Positions 8,914 through 18,742 of a stretch of 64,000 nt of DNA are shown in pieces (positions within the stretch are counted from its first letter, which is position 1; every line of letters starts with the position of its first letter). The DNA is from Undibacterium sp. 5I1 (GTDB lineage Bacteria; Pseudomonadota; Gammaproteobacteria; Burkholderiales; Burkholderiaceae_D): the NCBI RefSeq assembly GCF_034314085.1, contig NZ_JAVIWI010000001.1, positions 310,001 through 374,000 of the forward strand, given 5' to 3'. The notes beneath the pieces were generated by a model. That model was not told the origin of the DNA. It saw only the letters and a program-made list of their open reading frames with translations, and ran no database searches. Made by a program: the position numbers and the translations under genes.

Positions 8914-9111
8914 AGCGAATAGTAATCGTCGTAAGCGAGCAAAAAATTTTCCATATGCGTAGTGCAGCACGAGCAATGCTTGTTTGAGCTTGGCGCTCTT
9001 CATGTTCTTCGTACCAAATCGAGGGGCTGGTGCAGCAGTCATTATCTTGTTTCAGGAAATTGCTTGGTCTGGTCGCATGCAAAGGCATTTGTTGGCATTT
9101 AGCGTCTAGTC

Positions 9112-9251
9112 GAACTTACGCAAAACGGCATACGCAAAGGGGTTTGCGGAAAAACGACTGAAGAAAAAGCATTCAACTGCGTTGCAGCGTTTAGTCGTAC
9201 TAAAGACCGTCTTCGCCGCTACACTTTGCCGGGATAAATTTTCGTAAGTTT
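9112..9251. repeat. Family A dispersed palindromic repeat (long copy A3)
   Basis: It has ends CGAACTTACGCAAAACGGC and ATTTTCGTAAGTTTG and the family core GCGTTGCAGCGTTTAGTCGT then CTTCGCCGCTACACTTTGCC. At about 140 bp it is longer than the other copies and has an extra insertion near its left arm. Confidence 0.75.
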
Positions 9252-9264
9252 GACCTAGTTTATA

Positions 9265-9657
9265 TTGAAAGAGTCTGAAAATAAAATCTTCCCTAGCTTT
9301 TTTAAGGTGATATTTTTTGCCCTCGCCAGCCCGGTGGCGCAGGTCGCTGCCGCTGATACGATTTCGGTCGCAGTTGCGGCTAATGTGCAATCTGCATTTG
9401 ATGATTTGAAATTTGATTTCGAAAGTTTAGCCCACCCAACGTATTTGGTCACTGGCTGGAAATCGCGCTAGGTGGACACTGATATTTAGTTTTGTTGGCT
9501 TGGTCGCTGGTCCGGTGATTTTTAGCTTGCCGTTGATGGTGCATCCTTTGCAGTCTGGCTTACAGAATTTACCGGTGTCAGTGATCGAGGCATCGTGTAC
9601 TTTAGGCAAGTCTGATCTGAACAGTCTGTTTCGTGTTTTATTGCCGTTTTTAGGTTG
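9265..9657 (+). pseudogene. Remnants of molybdate transporter genes modA and modB
   Basis: From a TTG at 9265 the frame reads a ModA-like signal peptide ending AQVAAADTISVAVAANVQSA, then FDDLKFDFES, and stops at 9471. These are the first residues of the mature molybdate-binding protein; the other 200 or so are missing. In another frame, 9482-9657 reads GPVIFSLPLMVHPLQSG and EASCTLGKSDLNSLFRVLLP, which fits the EAA loop of a ModB permease. So modA 5' and modB 3' pieces have been joined by an internal deletion and have decayed. Neither can be functional as read. modC is not present here. Confidence 0.7.
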
Positions 9658-9679
9658 AACGCAAACGTTAGGTCAAATA

Positions 9680-9722
9680 AAAAAGGGAGCGGGCGAATTT
9701 ACTTTGCCTTTGCTCCCTTGTT
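9680..9722 (-). terminator. Rho-independent terminator after fabI
   Basis: The stem AAGGGAGC / GCTCCCTT has a long AT-rich loop and, read leftward, a T run, 16 bases after the fabI stop. Confidence 0.7.
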
Positions 9723-9737
9723 TTTTAGCTGGACTGC

Positions 9738-10520
9738 TTATTCGGTGATGATACCCATTACATGCGAAAAGCCACCGTCAACATACGTAATTTCGCCAGT
9801 AATGCCAGCTGACAGATCGGATAGCAAGAAGGCTGCGGTATTGCCCACGTCGTCGATGGTCACATTGCGGCGCAGGGGTGAATGTTCCGCCACAAATCCT
9901 AATAATTTACTGAAATCTTTAATACCGCTGGCGGCTAAAGTTTTGATCGGACCGGCAGAGATACCATTCACGCGGACGCCGCGCTTGCCCATTGATTCCG
10001 CCAGATAACGTACCGATGCTTCCAGCGATGCTTTAGCTAAACCCATTGTGTTGTAGTTAGGAATCGCTTTGATCGCACCAAGGTAAGACAAGGTCAGCAG
10101 AGCAGCATCTTTACGCAGCATCGGTAATGCGGCTTTGGCCAGTGCAGGAAAACTGTAGGCGGAAATATCGTGGGCGATTTTGAATGACTCACGTGACAAG
10201 CCATCTAAAAAATCACCTGCAATTGCTTCGCGCGGGGCAAAGCCAATTGCGTGCACCAGACCATCCAGACCATCCCAGGATTTGCTTAAATCTGAAAATA
10301 CTGCATTGATTTGCTCGTCGCTACCAACGTCGCAATCAAATACCAGCGCGCTATCAAACTCTTTCGCAAATTCGGTAATCCTGTCTTTGAAACGCTCACC
10401 TTGATAAGTAAAAGCCAGCTCCGCGCCTTCACGATGACAGGCTTTGGCGATGCCATAAGCAATAGAGCGGTTTGAGAGCAAACCAGTGATCAGGATTTTT
10501 TTGCCTTGCAGAAATGCCAT
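9738..10520 (-). CDS. fabI: Enoyl-[acyl-carrier-protein] reductase (NADH)
   Basis: A 260-residue FabI that carries out the last reduction step of fatty acid elongation. The Rossmann start [19 protein letters not shown] is diagnostic of FabI. The catalytic Tyr and Lys are in [13 protein letters not shown] (YxxxxxxK), and [14 protein letters not shown] follows. The start at 10518-10520 is chosen because GGAG lies a few bases upstream and it gives the normal N-terminus [13 protein letters not shown]; the frame open to 10625 would add 35 unrelated residues. It is a single gene with its own terminator. Confidence 0.95.
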   Translation of the reverse strand: MAFLQGKKILITGLLSNRSIAYGIAKACHREGAELAFTYQGERFKDRITEFAKEFDSALVFDCDVGSDEQINAVFSDLSKSWDGLDGLVHAIGFAPREAIAGDFLDGLSRESFKIAHDISAYSFPALAKAALPMLRKDAALLTLSYLGAIKAIPNYNTMGLAKASLEASVRYLAESMGKRGVRVNGISAGPIKTLAASGIKDFSKLLGFVAEHSPLRRNVTIDDVGNTAAFLLSDLSAGITGEITYVDGGFSHVMGIITE

Positions 10521-10882
10521 ATTAACTCCATGGGGTAGTCCATTGTTTCTGCGGCTTACAGGCCAAAATGGCTTGTGGAGGCGCATATTGATTGGACTAA
10601 GGTTATGGGAACTTCTAAAATCCATATCGAGTATCAGTTAGTAATCGATCTCGATCAATAGGTTTTAAAAAAACTCCTTGGGTATTCAGCGTTGAGATTG
10701 CCTTCGTTTTACTCGCATGCAACTGTGAACAAATTAGAGTAACTCCTCAACAGGACGGAATTGTAGATGGTAGTCGTCTAGTCGGCAAATTTTTTCACTC
10801 TTGTATCTGCCCAAAATTGGCGTTAGCTACTACAGCAGTGAATCTGAGGTGGTATTCATCAGCTTATATACAGGTAAATATT

Positions 10883-10963
10883 GATACTCCCTATTAGTAT
10901 ATTTAATTGTCCACAGAATTATTGGACAATAGGGCGTATTTTATAAAAAATAGGGGGAGTATC
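10883..10963. repeat. Family B dispersed repeat (copy B2)
   Basis: The ends are GATACTCCCTA and TAGGGGGAGTATC. The central stem is ATTGTCCACAGAATTATTGGACAAT, a longer inverted pair than in the other copies. It is separated from A4 by 15 bases. Confidence 0.8.
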
Positions 10964-10978
10964 CTTAATTTCTTCAAT

Positions 10979-11036
10979 AGAACTTGTGCAAAAAAATGAG
11001 GTGCTAAAGGAGATTGTCCGTTTTACGCAAGTTCCT
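10979..11036. repeat. Family A dispersed repeat (short copy A4)
   Basis: Only 58 bp. It has ends AGAACTTGTGCAAAA and TTTTACGCAAGTTCCT and lacks most of the family core, so it appears to be an internally deleted copy. Confidence 0.65.
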
Positions 11037-11105
11037 ACTTCCCCCTAAGTCCGATGCCAGCGGATTGCCGAAGTGCTCAGTTTAGTTTACACACAAGTCT
11101 GCAAA

Positions 11106-12806
11106 CTAAGCGTGTAAGCCGCGGGGGATCGCATTCAGCAAGGTCTTGGTATAAGCCTGCGTAGGATTGCGATAAAGCTCATCTGAATTTGCCAGCTCCA
11201 CGACTTTGCCCTTATTCATCACCATTACCTGATCTGCAATGTACTTCACGACGGCCAGATCGTGCGAGATAAAGATATACGACAGGCCAAATTCTTCCTG
11301 TAAATCTTGCAGCAGGTTCAGTACTTGTGCCTGCACTGAGACGTCTAAAGCGGATACCGATTCGTCGCAGATGAGTATTTCTGGCTTCATCGTCAGGCAG
11401 CGAGCGATGGCAATACGCTGGCGTTGTCCGCCAGAAAACTCGTGTGGATAGCGATGGAAGGCGATTGCTGGCAGACCGACTTTTTCCAGCAAGGTATAGG
11501 CCATTTTTGCGCGTTCACTATCATTGGCACCGATGCTATGGATTTGCATTGGCTCCATCAAAATTTGTCCAACCGTGAAGCGTGGATTGAGCGACGCATA
11601 AGGGTTTTGGAAAATGATCTGGATGCGGCGCTTGTACTGCATAAAATCTTTGTTGGACATGGACAAAATATCCTTGCCTTCAAAGATCGCCTGACCGGCC
11701 GTTGCCTGGTGCAAGCGCATCAGCGTGAGGCCCACGGTTGTCTTGCCAGAACCGGATTCGCCGACGACACCCAGAGTTTTTCCGCGCGCCAGTTTGAAGG
11801 AAACATCTTCTACTGCCCGAAATTCTTTTTTGCCGAAGAAGCCTTCACGGGTGTAAAAACTTTTACCCAAACCGCGCACATCGAGCACGATATCTTCGTC
11901 GCCGTTTAATCCACGCGGCCGCTCTTTATGTTCGATAACGATGCTGCCGGTTTTCTCGATATGGCTCATAAAATCTGCAATTACCGGTAAGCGCCATGGA
12001 CGCGAATATAAGGATGGACGGCAATGCAGCAGCGCCTGGGTATAGGTATCCTTTGGTGCCTGGAATATCTGTTTGACGTCGCCCGCTTCGCGGATTTCGC
12101 CGCTGCGCATGACGATCACTTTATCGGCAATCTCGCCAACCAAGGCCAGATCATGGGTAATAAACAGCACGGACATATTGTGCTTTACCCGTAATGCCTC
12201 GATCAGATCGATGATTTGTTTTTGTATCGTCACGTCGAGCGCGGTTGTCGGCTCGTCCGCGATCAGCAATTTAGGTTCGCAGGCAATTGCCATCGCAATC
12301 ATTACGCGCTGTTGCTGCCCGCCGGACATCTGGCTAGGGTAGGCGTCAATTTTATTAGCAGGGTCGGGGATGCCGACTTCTTCCAATAAGGCGATGGATC
12401 TTGCGCGTGCTTGCTTGGCGTTCATCCCCATATGTAGTTGCAAGACTTCGCCGATCTGGAAGCCGACCGTAAACACCGGATTCAACGAAGTCATGGGCTC
12501 CTGAAAAATCATGGAGATGTCTTTGCCACATAATTGGCGACGTTCTGCGAGGCTTAAATCAAGCAGGCTGCGACCTTCAAATGTGATCTTGCTGTCTTTC
12601 GCAATACTGGAGGTATCGGGTGGTAGCAGACCCATAATCGCCAGCGAGCTGACGGATTTGCCGCTACCAGACTCACCGACCAGAGCGACGGTAGAGTTAC
12701 GCGGAATATCGAAGGAAATCCCTTTGACAGTTTCTACGCTTTCTTTTTTATTGATACGGAAAGAGACGCGCAGATTTTCTACTTTTAATAATGATTCTTG
12801 GCTCAT
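11106..12806 (-). CDS. yejF: Peptide ABC importer, fused double ATPase (YejF/DppDF type)
   Basis: A 566-residue protein with two ABC ATPase domains. Domain 1 has Walker [10 protein letters not shown], signature MSGGQQQR and Walker [13 protein letters not shown]. Domain 2 (from about residue 305) has [17 protein letters not shown] and [12 protein letters not shown], with Ser in place of the usual Pro. OppD/OppF-type C-terminal segments ([32 protein letters not shown]) follow each. It energises the importer encoded by the two permease and two binding-protein genes upstream in the same leftward operon. The 9-base gap to the preceding permease supports co-transcription. The YejF name is by architecture. 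Confidence 0.9.
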   Translation of the reverse strand: MSQESLLKVENLRVSFRINKKESVETVKGISFDIPRNSTVALVGESGSGKSVSSLAIMGLLPPDTSSIAKDSKITFEGRSLLDLSLAERRQLCGKDISMIFQEPMTSLNPVFTVGFQIGEVLQLHMGMNAKQARARSIALLEEVGIPDPANKIDAYPSQMSGGQQQRVMIAMAIACEPKLLIADEPTTALDVTIQKQIIDLIEALRVKHNMSVLFITHDLALVGEIADKVIVMRSGEIREAGDVKQIFQAPKDTYTQALLHCRPSLYSRPWRLPVIADFMSHIEKTGSIVIEHKERPRGLNGDEDIVLDVRGLGKSFYTREGFFGKKEFRAVEDVSFKLARGKTLGVVGESGSGKTTVGLTLMRLHQATAGQAIFEGKDILSMSNKDFMQYKRRIQIIFQNPYASLNPRFTVGQILMEPMQIHSIGANDSERAKMAYTLLEKVGLPAIAFHRYPHEFSGGQRQRIAIARCLTMKPEILICDESVSALDVSVQAQVLNLLQDLQEEFGLSYIFISHDLAVVKYIADQVMVMNKGKVVELANSDELYRNPTQAYTKTLLNAIPRGLHA

Positions 12807-12815
12807 GGTCTGTCC

Positions 12816-13952
12816 TTATTTCAGCTTAGGGTCGAGCGCATCGCGCAAGGCATCGGTGAACAGCGAGAAGGCTGTTACCAGCACCGCCATGGCTGCGGTC
12901 GCAGCCACTAGCTGCCACCATTTACCCAAGATTAGTTCGTTTTGTGCTTCATTGAGCATACTGCCCCATGACACCACACCGACTGGGACACCAAAACCGA
13001 GGAAACTCAAAATCACTTCAGACTTAATAAATCCGACTACCAGAATAGATACTTGCACCAGGGCCACATGACTGACATTAGGGAAGATATGAATAAACAT
13101 TTTACGGAAATGTGATGCACCAATCGCGTCGGCTGCCCAGACGTATTCACGATTTTTATGCTTCATGTATTCAGCCCGGATCAGACGGAAAGGTCCAGTC
13201 CAGCCGGTAAATGCCAGAATCAAAATGATGGTCGTCACACCTTTTTGTTGCAACACGGCGGCGACCGACAAGATCAATAGCAAGTAAGGGATAGAGGTAA
13301 AGATGCTATAGAACCAGTTAAACAGATCGTCCACACGACCACCAAAATAACCGGAGATAGCACCGAATAAGGTACCTAGCAAAGTCGCCAGAAAAGCCGC
13401 TACCAGACCGACCACAATCGAGGTTTCTGCTCCCTTAATCGTTTTCTTAATGATGTCATGACCCCATTTATCTGCACCAAAGGGGAGGGTTGGTACCCGT
13501 TCTGCGACGACCGCTTTGCCTTTTTTCGCCAGCTCGGTATAAATTTCTTTCATCTCTGTTGCCAGAGGATCGGGAACACCGTATTCATTGACGCTAGGTG
13601 GTTGTTGGTTGCCCGGCGTTTTACGCAGTTCGCGCAAAACATCCGCTAACGGATCAAGCGGATTTTCTGGTGGTGGTGCTTCGGCTTTTACTGCTTCAGT
13701 TTTCACGGCATCAGCACCGATAAAACCGGGCGGCGCATAGCTCACCGCAATTTCTTGCTCCCAGTCAGAGGCGATTAAGCCACTGGCGGATAGCACCAGC
13801 ACGACTAAAAAAGCTGCCACAACGGACAGGGCAATCATGGCGATTTTGTCTGCTCGTAAGCGACGCCATGCTAAGGCCCACAAACCTGGAGAAACTGTTT
13901 GATCAGTTGAATTTTTTGAATTCATTGAATTTGTTGATATTGACGTCGACAT
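12816..13952 (-). CDS. yejE: Peptide ABC importer permease (YejE/DppC type) with a long periplasmic loop
   Basis: A 378-residue inner-membrane permease. After TM1 (IALSVVAAFLVVLVLSASGL) comes an unusually long, Pro- and Glu-rich periplasmic segment of roughly 110 residues (about 70-180) including APPPENPLDPLADVL. The BPD_transp_1 domain then starts near PFGADKWGHDIIKKTI. The EAA loop is seen as YVWAADAIGASHFRKMFIHI. E. coli YejE is about 340 residues and the excess lies in this loop. The gene follows the first permease with 12 bases between. Confidence 0.9.
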   Translation of the reverse strand: MSTSISTNSMNSKNSTDQTVSPGLWALAWRRLRADKIAMIALSVVAAFLVVLVLSASGLIASDWEQEIAVSYAPPGFIGADAVKTEAVKAEAPPPENPLDPLADVLRELRKTPGNQQPPSVNEYGVPDPLATEMKEIYTELAKKGKAVVAERVPTLPFGADKWGHDIIKKTIKGAETSIVVGLVAAFLATLLGTLFGAISGYFGGRVDDLFNWFYSIFTSIPYLLLILSVAAVLQQKGVTTIILILAFTGWTGPFRLIRAEYMKHKNREYVWAADAIGASHFRKMFIHIFPNVSHVALVQVSILVVGFIKSEVILSFLGFGVPVGVVSWGSMLNEAQNELILGKWWQLVAATAAMAVLVTAFSLFTDALRDALDPKLK

Positions 13953-13964
13953 TCTTTTTTGGCC

Positions 13965-14903
13965 TTATTTCAACTGAACTCGTGGATCAACCGCTTGATA
14001 CAACAGATCGGCTAACAAATTAAATAACATCGCGGCTGCGGCGACGTACACCGTCACTGCTTTGATCAGCGGAAAATCGCTACTATCTACGGCAGCAATC
14101 ACCTCGCGGCCGATGCCTGGGATGGAGAAAAAGCGCTCAATCAAAAATGAGCCAACAAGTAGGGCAGGCAAATTTGACATCACATGAGTAATGATAGGAA
14201 TAGAGGCGTTGCGTAACACATGCACCCACTTAATCCGGCTCTCGGATACACCTTTGGCGCGTGCTGTGCGCACATAGTCCTGGTTAACTTCGTCCAGCAC
14301 AAAAGTGCGGAATAGACGCAAGCTCGGCGCGACGCTGACTGCCAGTCCGATCAAGATCGGAAGGGCGGAATACTTGAAAAGATTTTCTGCAAAGCTATTG
14401 CCCCAACCCTGCACAGGAAACAATCCTAGCTTGTAAGCAAAAAAGTATTGGCCAACAATGATATAGACCAGAATACTGATCGACATGCCAACCGTACATG
14501 CCACCATCACACTACGGTCTGTCAGACTGCCGCGTTTGAATGCAATGCCTAGCGCCAGCGCAATCGCAAATAGCGTTTCGAGAATAGTTAATGGTACTAA
14601 TACCGTCAGCGATGGTCCCAGGCGCGTAGTAATGATGGATGAGATGGCTTCACCGGTACTCCAACTGGTACCAAAATTAAAGGTCACAATTTGCTTAATG
14701 AAAATACCCAGTTGTACGTAGTAGGGCTGATCTATCCCAAGCTGAGTACGGATATTGGCGATCTGTGCGGCGTTCGACATTTTGCCTGCGAGGATGTAGG
14801 CGGGATCGCCGCCCACCCAATTGAATAAGAAGAACACCAGCAAAATTACCCCCAGCATAGTGGGAGCCATTTGCCATAAGCGACGCAGGATATAGGCTGT
14901 CAT
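13965..14903 (-). CDS. yejB: Peptide ABC importer permease (YejB/DppB type)
   Basis: A 312-residue permease with N-terminal TM MTAYILRRLWQMAPTMLGVI, the family motif DPAYILAG, and the EAA loop DYVRTARAKGVSESRIKWVH. About six TM segments are visible, ending in a final helix before VDPRVQLK. It forms the heteromeric channel with the neighbouring permease. The 32-base gap from the upstream binding-protein gene is consistent with one operon. Confidence 0.92.
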   Translation of the reverse strand: MTAYILRRLWQMAPTMLGVILLVFFLFNWVGGDPAYILAGKMSNAAQIANIRTQLGIDQPYYVQLGIFIKQIVTFNFGTSWSTGEAISSIITTRLGPSLTVLVPLTILETLFAIALALGIAFKRGSLTDRSVMVACTVGMSISILVYIIVGQYFFAYKLGLFPVQGWGNSFAENLFKYSALPILIGLAVSVAPSLRLFRTFVLDEVNQDYVRTARAKGVSESRIKWVHVLRNASIPIITHVMSNLPALLVGSFLIERFFSIPGIGREVIAAVDSSDFPLIKAVTVYVAAAAMLFNLLADLLYQAVDPRVQLK

Positions 14904-14935
14904 GGAATACTTTCTAACGATCTAAAGGAGCTTAT

Positions 14936-16777
14936 TTATTTACTTTTTTCGACATCGAAAAACATCCATTCACCATAAATGATGGGATGCTTCTTGTAGC
15001 CGATAACGCGTGCTTGTGCCAGCATATTTCTATAGCGTGCGAAACCCATCATTTGTGCGGTATTGACTTCCATGATGCGTGCCATCTTGTGATAAAGCGC
15101 ATCGCGTTCCTCTCCGGGAGGGAGTTTCTGAGATTCTTCATACAATTTATCGTATTCAGGCAGTTTGACGCAGCCATTATTAGTGCTACCAATATTCGGG
15201 CCGTAATACAGTTGCATGAAATTATCACCGTCGGGGTAGTCAGCAATCCATGGCGAGTTGCGAGTTTGAAGCTGACAGGTTTTTTCCGCTTTTAGCATCT
15301 CAGAGAACTGGACTAAGTCCTCTTTCATTTTGATGCCAATCGAGTCGTAGGTTTTTTTCCAGACCTCGGTTTGTAATTTGCCGACTGCTCCGGAGCGGGC
15401 TGTGTAGCGGATTTCTAGTGGCTTACCATCGGGCAGGGTACGAAATCCATCCGGGCCTTTTTTGTAGCCAAATTTATCTAGTAAAGCATTGGCTGCTGCG
15501 ACGTTATATTGAATGCTATTTTTATAGTTGGCATCATATCCAACAACGCCAGGTGGAATCGGGTAATCAAGCTTGACCGCATTGCCGTTATAAACGATGT
15601 CGATTTCTTCCTGAATATTATGTGCAAGTGCTACCGAGCGGCGTAAGGCAATTTTTTCTTTACTTAATCCGCCCCAAACCGGGTCTTGCATATTCCAGTA
15701 ATAAATACTGGTTTCCGGATCCGGGATGCGTGATAACTGGACTCCCTTTTTGACTAATGCAGGTTTTAATTTGCCGTTGTCTAGCGCCTGAGGTGCCAGC
15801 GGACCTTCGAGTTCAAAGATGTCGATTTCACCGCCTTGGAAAGCTAACCAGCGCGACTGATCTTCTATCATGACATTAATTTCTATGCGTCCAATCTGCG
15901 GCATGCGCTTGCCCTTCATCGCCGCCATGATTTTTTGATCCTCAGGACTAGCTCCGCCTTTGAAGTCCCAAACATCGCCCCGATAATCTGGATTGGCTAA
16001 CAAAATGATTTTGGAGCCACGTACCCATTCATCCAATGCCACCATATAGGGGCCGGTGCCAACGGGGTGGCCCATAACTTGACCTTGTAAGTCCTGATAT
16101 TTTTCTATTACTTCCCGCGCGACCGCCCCGGTCGGGTTGTGTGCCAAGATCAAACCAAGATTGAAGTCCGGGCGGGTGAGATGAATGCGTAGAGTGTATT
16201 TGTCTACCAGCTCCAGACCAGCGATTTTTGTATCGTAATTAAACTTGTTGGCCTTTTTGGCTTGCTCGGCCAATTCATCTAATCCAACAATTTTCCCCGA
16301 CAATAACCAGGAGTGAGGTGAAGATAATTTGGGGTCCATCAATCGCTTTAGCGTGTAGATGTAATCCGCCATGGTCAATTCACGTCTTTTGCCATTGAAG
16401 GCATCATCAGGCGTAAAGTAAATCCCTTTTTTTAATTTGATGGTGTAGGTTTTTGCGTCGGCAGAAACCTCTGGCATGCTCTCCGCTGCGCGGGGGATCA
16501 GTTTGACCGGGCTTGCCAGGTAGTCATAGGAGTACAGAGTTTCAAAGATGACATAGTTGACACCGTTTGAGTACAAGTCTTTTGCCGCGCCGGGGTCGAA
16601 GCCAGTTTCAGCGACATTGAATACCCATTTCAACACTTTGTCAGGATCTGCAGGATTAGTAGCGGCGACAGCTAGTTGTGATGAGCCGATGGAAATGAGG
16701 CTAGCAGAGAGCGCTATTTTGCTGAGATGGCGTTGATACTTTTTAAAGAAAGTGTGCATAACTGACTGGGATTTCAT
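14936..16777 (-). CDS. Peptide ABC transporter substrate-binding protein (second of a tandem pair)
   Basis: A 613-residue SBP_bac_5 family periplasmic protein with a signal peptide ending SSQLAVAA. After it, NPADPDKVLKWVFNVAETGF is nearly the same opening as in the protein upstream. Conserved stretches include HPVGTGPYMVALDEW, IMAAMKGKRMPQIGRIEI and the C-terminal IADYPDGDNFMQLYYG. It captures the ligand for the permeases just downstream. The closeness to 16943-18742 over the full length shows a tandem duplication; the two may differ in ligand. Confidence 0.9.
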   Translation of the reverse strand: MKSQSVMHTFFKKYQRHLSKIALSASLISIGSSQLAVAATNPADPDKVLKWVFNVAETGFDPGAAKDLYSNGVNYVIFETLYSYDYLASPVKLIPRAAESMPEVSADAKTYTIKLKKGIYFTPDDAFNGKRRELTMADYIYTLKRLMDPKLSSPHSWLLSGKIVGLDELAEQAKKANKFNYDTKIAGLELVDKYTLRIHLTRPDFNLGLILAHNPTGAVAREVIEKYQDLQGQVMGHPVGTGPYMVALDEWVRGSKIILLANPDYRGDVWDFKGGASPEDQKIMAAMKGKRMPQIGRIEINVMIEDQSRWLAFQGGEIDIFELEGPLAPQALDNGKLKPALVKKGVQLSRIPDPETSIYYWNMQDPVWGGLSKEKIALRRSVALAHNIQEEIDIVYNGNAVKLDYPIPPGVVGYDANYKNSIQYNVAAANALLDKFGYKKGPDGFRTLPDGKPLEIRYTARSGAVGKLQTEVWKKTYDSIGIKMKEDLVQFSEMLKAEKTCQLQTRNSPWIADYPDGDNFMQLYYGPNIGSTNNGCVKLPEYDKLYEESQKLPPGEERDALYHKMARIMEVNTAQMMGFARYRNMLAQARVIGYKKHPIIYGEWMFFDVEKSK

Positions 16778-16942
16778 TATTACTGGGTCTCCTGCTTAAG
16801 TGACCGATTAGGACATTTGATACAACAGTTTGCTGGCATAAATATAGGTGTCATATATAGGTTTCATATATGGGCGGCATACATATTTTCGCCTGCCAGC
16901 ATATTAACTATGATTGTGTTTAACTTGATTAACAATTCGTAC

Positions 16943-18742
16943 TTAATGTGGAGCAACGTCAAGGTACATCCAGTCTGAATGGACGATAGGATGTTTTTTA
17001 AATCCTTGTATCCAAGGTCTGATTAAATAGCTCCGCACCCTGATGGAATGCATAATCCACGGCGTATCAGCCTCCATTTGACGACTCATTTGTGAATACA
17101 ATTTGTTGCGTTCTTCACTTGGCGGTAATGAGATCGCTTTCGTATATAGGGCATCGTAGGCTGGTGACTCATAGCAAGCGTGATTGCCTTGACCAGATTT
17201 TGGTCCGTACAGTAATTGAAGGAAGTTTTCGCCATCAGGATAGTCAGCGAGCCACGCGCCGCTCCACATCACGAGTTTACAAGCACTAGCTGCTTTTAAA
17301 TTGTCTGCAAAATTGCTGACCGAAAAATCCATGTGAATGCCGAGTTGATCCATCCCACGTTTAAATATCTCGGCCTGTACTTTATAAATATTAGCTGGCT
17401 CCATCGTTTTTTTAATGACTAATGGTGAGCCATCGGGCATCGTGCGGAAGCCGTCAGCACCGCGTTTATAGCCGAAATAGTCTAATAGTTTATTTGCTAA
17501 GGGAATATCGTAAGCCAGGCTGCTGCGGTATTTGGGATCAAAGCCCACGACATCGGGTGGAATCAGGCTTTCAGCTTTGATCGCTTGTCCTAAACGCATT
17601 TGCGCAATCTCGTCTGTGTTGCTATATGCCATCGCAATCGCACGCCGAAGGGCAATTTTTTCTTTGGTATAACCACCAACGATGGGATCACGCATGTTGA
17701 AGAAACTGAATGTCGTGCCTGCATCTGCTACGCGCTCCATCTTCACGCCTTCTTCGATAAAAGACGCTTTTAATTTATCGCCATTCAGTACAACCGGTGC
17801 AGCGATTTGCGGCATTTTGTCGACATCGATTTGCTTATCCTGGAATGCTAGCCAGCGCGATTGTTCTTCTTCGATGATGCTGATTTCCACTTTGCCGACT
17901 TGCGGCATCTTCTTACCCTTCATGACTTTGACTATTTGATCGTCCCAGTCTGAACCAGAGGACTTGAAGTCCCAGACATAACCGCGGTATTCAGGGTTTG
18001 CGCTCAGAAATATTTTGCTACGCGGTAGATATTTTTCCAGCATATAAGGACCGGTACCGACTGGATGCATGCCAGTTTGATTACCATAACTTTCAATCAC
18101 CTCCCTTGCCACCGCACCAAAGCCTGAGTAGGCGACTACATATAAGAAGTTATAGTCAGTTTTTTTCAGTTCAATGCGCAACGTGTATTTATCAATTGCC
18201 CTTAGTCCGGCAACTGGCATGTCGTAGTCAAATTTGTTAGTTTTCTTCGCTTTCGCCTGAACTTCATCCATGCCCACAATTTTGCCATCAATGAAACTGG
18301 CGTGAGGCGACCGGTTAGCGGGATCAAGTATGCGTTTAAAGCTGTAGACATAGTCTTGCGCAGTCAACTCATGCTTTTTACCTTTGAACGCCTCATCCGG
18401 TGAGAAGTAAATACCAGGAATGATTTTGAAGATAAATACCTTACCCTCATCACTTACCTCCGGCATTGCCTCAACCGTCTTCGGTACTAACTTAGCTGGA
18501 CGTGCCAGATAGTCATAACCAAGTAGTGGTTCAAAAATCGCATCAACTACCCAACCAGAATAGTGATTTTGTGTTTTTGCCATATCAAAACCATCATCTG
18601 CACCCTCAAAAGCTTGCCGCACAATTTTATTGGGATCTGCTGGGTTGCTTGCTGATGCTGGTGTAATCCCGGTTGCGTAGCTCAAAGAAATTAATCCTAT
18701 GAGGCTAAGTACATGCAGTTTTGATTTGAATTGATACAGCAT
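16943..18742 (-). CDS. Peptide ABC transporter substrate-binding protein (first of a tandem pair)
   Basis: A 599-residue SBP_bac_5 protein with a signal peptide ending ATGITPASA and the mature start NPADPNKIVRQAFEGADDGF. It shares with the downstream paralogue ELTAQDYVYSFKRILDP, HPVGTGPYMLEKYLPRS and LADYPDGENFLQLLYG. It is the promoter-proximal gene of the importer operon, with about 1 kb of non-coding sequence upstream. A 165-base gap separates it from the second binding protein, wide enough for an extra promoter or RNA processing. The ligand cannot be read from the sequence. Confidence 0.9.
   Translation of the reverse strand: MLYQFKSKLHVLSLIGLISLSYATGITPASASNPADPNKIVRQAFEGADDGFDMAKTQNHYSGWVVDAIFEPLLGYDYLARPAKLVPKTVEAMPEVSDEGKVFIFKIIPGIYFSPDEAFKGKKHELTAQDYVYSFKRILDPANRSPHASFIDGKIVGMDEVQAKAKKTNKFDYDMPVAGLRAIDKYTLRIELKKTDYNFLYVVAYSGFGAVAREVIESYGNQTGMHPVGTGPYMLEKYLPRSKIFLSANPEYRGYVWDFKSSGSDWDDQIVKVMKGKKMPQVGKVEISIIEEEQSRWLAFQDKQIDVDKMPQIAAPVVLNGDKLKASFIEEGVKMERVADAGTTFSFFNMRDPIVGGYTKEKIALRRAIAMAYSNTDEIAQMRLGQAIKAESLIPPDVVGFDPKYRSSLAYDIPLANKLLDYFGYKRGADGFRTMPDGSPLVIKKTMEPANIYKVQAEIFKRGMDQLGIHMDFSVSNFADNLKAASACKLVMWSGAWLADYPDGENFLQLLYGPKSGQGNHACYESPAYDALYTKAISLPPSEERNKLYSQMSRQMEADTPWIMHSIRVRSYLIRPWIQGFKKHPIVHSDWMYLDVAPH

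Larger units (their letters stand above)
10521..11105. other. Intergenic region with repeats, upstream of fabI
   Basis: No gene is visible. It contains the fabI promoter region and the adjacent B2 and A4 repeats. Confidence 0.6.
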
